From: Dictyocoela muelleri
Lineage: Eukaryota > Microsporidia
Reading direction: 5' to 3'
DNA: 24,551 nucleotides
Assembly (NCBI GenBank): GCA_016256075.1
Contig: SDVU01000049.1
Span: 1-24,551 of the forward strand
Part shown: positions 18,851 through 24,551 of the stretch, piece by piece
Numbering within the stretch: position 1 is the stretch's first letter
How the letters are laid out: each line of letters opens with the position of its first letter
Notes under the pieces: generated by a model
The model's database searches: none
The model's input: the letters and a program-made list of their open reading frames with translations, nothing else
Told to the model about the DNA's origin: nothing
Program-made: the position numbers and the translations under genes

Positions 18851-19680
18851 GGTACTAACATGCTTTAGAGACGCATGGAAATTTAAGATTGAAAGAAAGT
18901 GAAAAAAATGATATCTTAAATTATCTGTTATTTGATAATCCTGTAGCATTTTCCTAAAATTAGTCAAATATTTATACTTTTTCCTAATTTGGCATTGCCA
19001 AATTAGGGAAAGTATAGATATTTGACTAATTTTAGGAAAATGCTCTAGGATTATTAAACAACAGATATTTAAGATATCAATTTTATTTTCATTTTCTATC
19101 AATCTAAAATTTACTGGCGCCCCTAAAGCGGTTTACGCGGTAAACACTTACAAAAAAAAATTTAAATTACTTATTTAATCTATTTATATAAGAGAGATTA
19201 TAAAAAAAAGTATAGGTATTTAAATGCACACATCATTTTAGACAATTATTATATCTTATGAACATTTATATCCACTGTTAAAAATAATGTGTGAATTACA
19301 AATAGGTATACTTTTTTATAATCTCTCTTATTTAAATAGATTAAATAAGTAATTTCAGTTAAATTTTTTTTTAAGTAGGTGTTAACCATGTAAACCGCTT
19401 TAGGGACGCCAGGAAATTTAAGATGACAAGAAAATGTAAATAAATTTGGTATACTAAATTATATGTTGTTTAATAATCCAGGAGCATTCTCCTAAAATTA
19501 GTCAAATATGTATACTTTTCCTTATTTGGAAAAGCCAAATTAAGAAAAAGTATAAATATTTGACTAATTTTAATAATTATGCTCCAGGATTATTTAACAA
19601 CAGATAATTTAGTATATCAATTTGATTTACAGTTTCGGTTCACTTTATATTTTCTGGCCTCCCTAAAGCATGTTAGTACC
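18851..19680. mobile_element. Three-hairpin palindromic element, copy type 2
   Basis: An 830-bp element starting GGTACTAACATGCTTTAG and ending CTAAAGCATGTTAGTACC. The 8-bp flanks TCATAGTC (18843-18850) and TCATAATC (19681-19688) are a near-perfect target duplication. Inside are three hairpins that share CTTTAG/CTAAAG junctions: H1 18863-19128 (centre 18995, TTGGCA-T-TGCCAA), H3 19123-19403 (centre near 19260) and H2 19398-19668 (centre near 19533). H1 and H2 are the same family, sharing CCTAAAATTAGTCAAATAT and AGCATTYTCCTAAAAT. H3 is unrelated, with TTACTTATTTAATCTATTT against its complement. Each terminal repeat is therefore itself a hairpin. The minus-strand open frame 18833-19102 merely reads through H1. 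The 8-bp duplication fits hAT- or Merlin-like mobilisation, but no transposase ends were matched. Confidence 0.85.
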
Positions 19681-21609
19681 TCATAATCTTTTATAACACC
19701 CAGCTAAAATTTCACTGTGTAGCTTTTTCTATTAGTACTAGTATCGCCAAACATTATGATAAATTTTTTTTCATAAAGATTCCTCGAAAATAAGAAAAAA
19801 AATGAAAATAAGAATTTTTGTTTCTTATTTTCGAGGTAGTAGGGTGTTTCTTATTTTCGAGGGAAGAAAGTAGTTTTAGAAAACCCGAATTCTGTTTAGA
19901 GCTTTTAACTATAAGATGGTCTATAATAGTTTGAATAAAGTTATAGTGGTTTAATATGCTATCTTGCTAAAATTTCTTATAAAGAACATAACATTTATAA
20001 AGTAAAATTTCAAATATATACATTGAAAATTTTTGAGTCCAGTGATTTGTTTTTCGTTTTAATAGATACTATTCGATAATCTGATCAAATTTATATACAC
20101 TACCCATATAACGGTTATATTCATTGAGAACCATTAGTATTTTTTTTTCTTTCCATAAACAACTTCATTACAATCATAACAGTTTTTAAAAACAACAACT
20201 GATCTCCTATAAAACCATATTAGAAGGTGAAGACTTTCATTTTCTAATACGATCTTTTCTTCAACAATTGATTGTTTCTTTAGACTTGCCAAATTCTTTG
20301 ACCCGCCTCTTTTAATCTTAAAGTCCCGGTAGTATATATTTTTTTCTATAAGTTTTTTGCTAAAATTAGCTGAATTATAATAATTATCCATAAATAACTT
20401 TCTATTTTTTCCTGAAAGAGATTCACATAACTCCATTACAGTTCATTCAATTTTAGATTTCATACCTACTATTCGAAGATTTTAAACAAATCTAGTAACC
20501 GATTTTGCCAATACATAAAACTTCAAGCACCAATTATAAGGATTCATAGGTGAATACACTCCATTTCTTATTTTGCCCTTATATGGTCTCATTCCTTTAT
20601 AAATTTTAATGTATTCCTTGGATTATAAAGAGAATAAATAATTTTCGCCCCTCTATAATTTTTGGACATATTTTCAATTTAATTTCTTAAATATCCTTTT
20701 TACTTATACAATTAATATGTTTATTGATAAATTGAAATCTTTCAAATGTCATAAGCTAGCTATTTTTTTTGTTATAAGAATAAGTTTTTTTTTCTTTCTA
20801 AGCATGTTGAATGTAGACAGTATTGTTAATTCCAAAGATTAACATAATCGCTAGATAAATATATAAATCTTCTTTAGTTATTCTTTCACCACAATTCATT
20901 GTTTTTGTAGATTTATGATTAGCATCTTCTGATAAAATATCTCCTTGAAGTATTGATTGAGATGAATACGAAAAAATATCGATTGTTAATAAAGTAATTT
21001 TTTTCTGATGTTTCATCAATAGATTCAGTCTTTTTTAATTTTTTATTACTCACTTTGCTTATTCATTTTTTCTACGATTTTTTTGTTTGTTAGTGCTAAA
21101 AAATAAACAAATATTTGGTCTGTGAAAAAAAAAATGAAAAAAAAAAATCTTCTTCTTTTACTAGATTATCAATAAAAAGGCTGTTTTCTTCTGTAAAATT
21201 ATCATAAATTGGCTTGCTTGTTGAATTCAACCATTCATCAGACAAACTAGATCTATTATTAGCCTCATTATCTTTAATTTTTATGAAATCACAGTCTGAT
21301 TCTGCCATATCATCTGTTTGTAGAATAAACGATAAATTTTCATCTAACTCATCTTTCTATTTTTTTTCATATGAGTAAAAAAATAAAAAAAAAAAATAAA
21401 AAATTTGTTTTTGTCACTTTTTTGTAAAAAAATGTTAAAAAACAAAAAAAAATCAAATAATTTTAATTTTTTAAAAAAAATAAAAAAATGATAGAAAAAC
21501 AAAAAAATTTCAGAAAAATATTAAAAATTGGTCTAAAAAAATCAAAAAATTACTAAAAAAAAACGTTTAAGAATTAATAAATGTTCTTAACTGATTATTG
21601 TATAGATAA

Positions 21610-22070
21610 AATATTTTTTAAGGTATGCCAGCTTCTATATTACGTTTAACTTCGATATGTCCAATCTCATAATCATACTCTTGTAGCATTTATCTCCAGC
21701 GGTTCATTCTATTTTTTAGGTTACCGCGAGGCGCTATATTTTTATTTTCGGTAAAAACTATAGCTTTTGTGTTGTGAATTAGGTATTTTAATCTTACAAA
21801 GCCTTTCATTATTCTAAGCATTTCCTTATCTGCATAAGTATAGTTTGTTTCAACTACTTTATAGTTTCTAATGAGGAAGAATATAAACCCGCCATCATGT
21901 GATAATATATCTCTTATTCCGTTTTTTGTGTCGCACTATAATTCAATTGTAATGTTAAGATTTGGCATTTTTAGTAAAGGTCGTTTTCTTATATCGTCAA
22001 AAATATCATTAGTTGTTTGGTCTCAGATCAATCAGGGTTTATCGTTCGTTTTCCCACTTTGAGTTTTTGA
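21610..22070 (-). pseudogene. Ty3/gypsy RNase H fossil
   Basis: The minus-strand reading gives a connected RNase H signature of the Ty3/gypsy type: YADKEMLRIMKGFVRLKYLI, then TKAIVFTENKNI, NRMNRW and LQEYDYEIGHIEVK. These match the xSDKELLAIxxxxxxFRHYL, VxTDHKxL and YDFxxxHxxGKxN landmarks. It lies directly next to the piggyBac insertion site, with the rest of pol on the far side. Broken. The plus-strand open frame at 21871-22062 is antisense to it. Confidence 0.8.
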
Positions 22071-22079
22071 TAGAATGAA

Positions 22080-22800
22080 TATAATTTTATATATATATAT
22101 ATTTTGAAGGTAAGACCTAAAACATTTCATATACCTATTAATTTTTCTAATACTTTCCTTTTATTTTTCTAAGTATTAAAAAGTCATTGATACTATCTAT
22201 CTCTTGTCTTATATTCTTATGCTTTTTTATGGCCTAAAAGCTTATACTAGACTTATTAGTTGAGCTTTTGTCTAAATTAAAACTTAAATTATATTCTTTT
22301 AAAATCCCGAATACTTCTTATAATACCTTAAGATGTTCAGATAGATTTTTTAGTGTTATCATTATATCATCCAAGTATACATGTTAATTTTTTATGCTAT
22401 TTATATACTGTTCACCATAAATTGAAATTCTCATGGTGCGTTTGACAATCCAAACGGCATTCGCTTAAAAATAAGGTTTTGATTAATATCATAAAGCTTA
22501 TCTTATATTTATCCTCCTTATTTACTCTAAGTCAGTGTTAACCTTGATTAAGGTAAATATTGCTAAATAATTTTAATCCCATGAAACTACCTGAAAGCTA
22601 TTGTATCTTTGGCGTTTATTTATGTGCTTTTTGTTATTAAATTAAGGTAGCGGCAATGGAAAAACCAATCTTACTGTTTTTCTTAAGTATTAGAAATGCT
22701 GGAGAGATACAATCAGAAAAACTTTCTTTAATAATATCATCTTCTAGCGACATTTAATGTGACTCTTTACTTTTTCTCTTAATTTCGGTGGTACGAGGCA
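22080..22800 (-). pseudogene. Ty3/gypsy reverse transcriptase fossil
   Basis: The minus strand shows the usual order of reverse-transcriptase landmarks: DDIIKESFSDCISPAFLILK (near 22680-22740), then a decayed middle, then FKRMPFGLSNAP (near 22440-22475), the diagnostic MPFGLxNAPxxF block. The catalytic YxDD region follows near 22380 in weak form. Badly broken, and clearly older than the insertions nearby. Confidence 0.75.
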
Positions 22801-22989
22801 TTCTATTAGTATTTCGTAAAATTATGTTGTATTTTGTTCTTATAAGTGACTTTAGATACTTATCCTAAATGATTATTTTCTTGCTGAGCTTTTTTTATCT
22901 ATTTTTTAATACTTCTTCATCTTTTATTTGATATACTCATGCCTTATTAATTTGTTTATCTAAATTTTCTCCGCCATCGTATGGTTTTT

Positions 22990-23330
22990 AACGTCTATCT
23001 CATATTACATATTATCTATTTCAATGTACCCTTCTCCAATGTTTATTATGTCATTTTCTAGTAAGAATTGCATACAGATGATGGATAATCCAAGATCGTT
23101 TTTTATGATATTAAAGTTAGATTTATATTTAATCTTATTTTCATTTAATAACTGAAAAACACAACTTGGTTTCATTAGTGACTCCAATGATTATTATATT
23201 CGCAAGTTTTGGGTTTTTTAGGTTACTCTTCTTGTTAATTGACAAATTAAAATCGTTCTCTATATGCCTTGGCAAATAATTTTCCGCCAATCCCGTATCT
23301 AGCAAAGACCTGTAATTTGCATTTTTTTTT
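22990..23330 (-). pseudogene. Retroelement protease fossil
   Basis: QITGLLDTGLAENYLPRHI (near 23265-23325, minus strand) has the LLDTG active-site loop of a retroviral-type aspartic protease, followed by the hydrophobic stretch expected after it (about 23187-23005, containing LGLSIICMQFLLENDIINIG). It precedes the reverse transcriptase in the element's sense, as in Ty3/gypsy pol. Broken. Confidence 0.68.
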
Positions 23331-24227
23331 ATCTTTTTAATGATTTAAGATGTATTTGCCTTTACCAAGGGTTCTTTTATTAAAAATTTTTTGTTCTCGC
23401 CGTTTACTTTTCTTGTGAATTTCAATTATAGCTCTACACTCGTCGTAAGTGTGAGTTTTAGATTCATGTATATTGAAAATTTTTGTTTATTTTATTTTAA
23501 AATGAGGTTTCTATTAATACCTTTTGTTTTTATATGAGCTCATATCGTTTACATTGTTTAGTTATGATAATAAAAGTCGCCATTGTCATTGCTAGGATTT
23601 CTCAAGTTTCTAATTAGTAAACTATCGATGCCTTGAAGATTACTCTATACACTTTAAAACCTTTTTTTAAAATATATTGTTTTTTTAAAGTGAGTGAGTT
23701 CATTCAAATTACAAAAAAAATCTTGTACTTAGCTTGGATCATTTTTTAAATTAATCTGCTGCTATATCTAGTTTCCTCATCGTAATCTTGATAGTTTATA
23801 TATATGCGCAGGTAGTTATGAAGTCCTATTGTCTTATTGTATGTAATCTATTTTGATATTTGTATGCTTATTGTAAGCTGTGTTAATTTTTTTAGTAATT
23901 CAGAAAGAATTGTTTCACGGTAGGTCTAATTTCGATTAGAACTTGTATTTTTATGTGAACTATCTGTTCTAAGGCGCTTATTTACTTCATCGCTCTATTT
24001 TCATATGCGAGCGGTTTCTTTGATAATTTGTACCAGCTGAGTAGATCTATATCTTCACAAGATTCCTGTCAGTCGTCTTATAAATGATTTTAGTCCACAG
24101 ATGATGTTCTTTAATTTAAAAATTGGTACCTCAAACTTTTCGTCGAGGTAGGAAACTGTTTTAACAAACTTTTTTTCTTCTTTAAATCTCTTCAGAATGT
24201 GTCATTTTTTCTTCCTTGACCTCAATT
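23331..24227 (-). pseudogene. Gag-like region of the gypsy fossil
   Basis: It is assigned mainly by position, between the putative 5' LTR remnant and the protease. The only motif is a possible remnant of a zinc knuckle, with THTYDEC at about 23435-23455 minus strand. No convincing capsid similarity can be read, and no clear primer-binding site was seen just inside 24228. Strongly decayed. Confidence 0.4.
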
Positions 24228-24293
24228 TGTACCGGCAGTAAAGCTTGTAGCTAAAAAAATAGCGTATAATAAGATTTAGGGTAACATTATTTA
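24228..24293 (-). repeat. Possible LTR remnant (5' side)
   Basis: The partner of 11228-11292, with the same TGTACCGGC edge, same orientation and shared ATAGCGTATAATAAGATTT. Beyond about 24293 the similarity stops. Either the rest of this LTR has diverged or has been replaced. The two could also be copies of some other short dispersed repeat. Confidence 0.5.
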
Positions 24294-24443
24294 AGTTTGT
24301 ACCAAAATAGTACAGGGACCATTTTGGTCCAAACGACACTTTTCGTCCAAAATTATGTGTGTCAGATTTTTTTTAATGAACAATGTATAAAACATTCATA
24401 TAAACCTTAAATAAATAATTTTAATAAATGTATATATATATAT
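24294..24443. other. Short AT-rich spacer, TA-rich near the SINE
   Basis: It contains a small hairpin GGACC-ATTTT-GGTCC (24317-24331) and a TA run (24430-24442) that probably is the tail of the adjacent reversed SINE. No gene. Confidence 0.45.
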
Positions 24444-24551
24444 TACATGTTGACAACATCCATAGCTGCCAACTCGGAGAGTTGTCTCCTACCGTGGTCT
24501 AAGACCTTTGGTTCTTGGTGTTCCAATAATACGTCACTACCTAAGCTACCC
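24444..24551 (-). mobile_element. SINE, second copy, reverse orientation, cut by window end
   Basis: The reverse complement aligns without gaps to the last ~107 bp of the SINE at 4274-4733 (GTAGCTTAGG, GTGACGTATTA, GGAGACAACTCTCCG, GGCAGCTATGGATGTTGTCA) with about seven mismatches. The tail is a TA run. The tRNA-like head would lie beyond the window. It shows that the 460-bp unit is a dispersed repeat. Confidence 0.88.

Larger units (their letters stand above)
17105..19870 (-). mobile_element. pogo-type DNA transposon inside piggyBac transposase
   Basis: The terminal inverted repeats begin CTKTCTTCCCTCGAAAATAA (left from 17105; right inwards from 19870), flanked by the TA duplications 17103-17104 and 19871-19872 expected of the Tc1/mariner-pogo superfamily. 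The end core CTCGAAAATAAGAAA is repeated inside: near 17157 and 17174 on the left, a weaker copy near 17202, and near 19783 and 19821 on the right. This gives each end a cluster of likely transposase-binding sites. The flanking sequence on each side belongs to the same piggyBac transposase gene. It contains a CENP-B/pogo-like transposase (17222-18830) and a three-hairpin insertion between its start and the right TIR. Confidence 0.87.
16906..21308 (-). pseudogene. piggyBac transposase, split by pogo insertion
   Basis: The start is taken as the ATG at 21306-21308, with an acidic N-terminus MAESDCDFIKIKDNEANNRS as is usual in this family. A following segment near 20798-21019 has KEDLYIYLAIMLIFGINNT, the conserved N-terminal helices. 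Around 20437-20640 KGMRPYKGKIRNG and NPYNWCLKFYVLA correspond to the KxxPKPxKxGxK region after the first catalytic Asp, which is not visible. LSGKNRKLFMDNYYNSANFS (near 20380-20420) holds the second Asp. NEYNRYMGSVYKFDQ (near 20080-20125) is the third motif; the first Asp of VDxxD is Tyr here, so catalysis is lost. The pogo element follows at 17105-19870. Beyond it lies the C-terminal cysteine-rich finger (CYFC, TAVICTGCSKYLCISPCFY, YEYHN; 16906-17100) ending at a TAA. Several frameshifts and stops are present. The C-terminal finger binds element ends in known piggyBac proteins. Confidence 0.85.
14583..21573 (-). mobile_element. piggyBac-type DNA transposon, 7 kb with nested insertions
   Basis: TTAA flanks both ends (14579-14582 and 21574-21577). 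The termini match in inverse orientation: CCCTTAAACG on the left, and TTCTTAAACG on the right read inwards. Beyond ten bases the ends become T-rich or A-rich and only loosely alike. The element contains a compound foldback (14747-16838) and a piggyBac transposase on the minus strand, itself interrupted by a pogo element. Outside the TTAA sites the sequence is gypsy pol on both sides, which fixes the boundaries. Without the pogo it would be about 4.2 kb. Confidence 0.85.
11228..24293 (-). mobile_element. Ty3/gypsy-like retroelement fossil, expanded by insertions
   Basis: Minus-strand traces occur in the usual Ty3/gypsy order as coordinates fall: a gag-like region, protease, reverse transcriptase, RNase H, integrase zinc-binding part and integrase core. 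A Ginger-like element (12125-14216) and a piggyBac element (14583-21573) lie within it, both with target duplications. Apart from these, about 4 kb of retroelement sequence remains. A ~65-bp direct repeat at both ends (11228-11292 and 24228-24293), each starting TGTACCGGC, may be what is left of the LTRs. The element is thoroughly broken, with well over ten breaks, and is old: it predates every insertion it carries. Confidence 0.8.

Noticed and set aside
18833-19102. 89-codon minus-strand open frame
   Set aside because: It runs through both arms of hairpin H1, so the peptide reflects the palindrome; no known family.
21871-22062. 63-codon plus-strand open frame
   Set aside because: Antisense shadow of the RNase H fossil.

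Overview
This is an AT-rich eukaryotic window, probably from a microsporidian with a transposon-inflated genome. The evidence is one compact intronless gene for a shortened Arf/Arl2-type GTPase, with CCC directly before the ATG (a known microsporidian start-site signal) and AATAAA straight after the stop, among decayed Merlin, piggyBac, pogo and Ty3/gypsy elements. This lineage call is an inference; another AT-rich protist is possible. The first ten bases match the end of the standard Illumina adapter and the last ~108 bases are a repeat copy, so the window may be a whole contig that broke in a repeat.

Bases 1-7156 hold a 723-bp hairpin element (1060-1782), the two ends of a broken Merlin/IS1595-type transposase (3309-4027), and a large foldback element (4051-6189) built from 23-bp and 15-bp repeats. 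A tRNA-derived SINE (4274-4733) sits in one arm of the foldback, and the other arm serves as its empty-site control. The only gene that looks intact, the GTPase, lies at 6319-6795.

Bases 7157-11227 hold a second Merlin element with perfect 31-bp terminal inverted repeats (7157-8284) and a compound 'three-hairpin' palindrome (about 9768-10445). The rest is AT-rich sequence with no gene I can support.

Bases 11228-24293 are one old Ty3/gypsy-like element on the minus strand, stretched to about 13 kb by later insertions. A Ginger-like transposon with an integrase-type transposase (12125-14216) is inserted in the gypsy integrase. A 7-kb piggyBac element (14583-21573, TTAA on both sides) is inserted between the gypsy RNase H and integrase parts. 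The piggyBac holds a compound foldback (14747-16838), and its transposase is split by a pogo element (17105-19870, TA on both sides). The pogo is in turn split by a three-hairpin element (18851-19680, 8-bp target duplication). Once these insertions are set aside, about 4 kb of gypsy sequence remains. A second SINE copy in reverse orientation closes the window (24444-24551).

Apart from the GTPase, every coding trace is decayed. The interest lies in the insertion history, the palindromic elements with three hairpins, the SINE, and the repeat-built foldback family shared by two loci.
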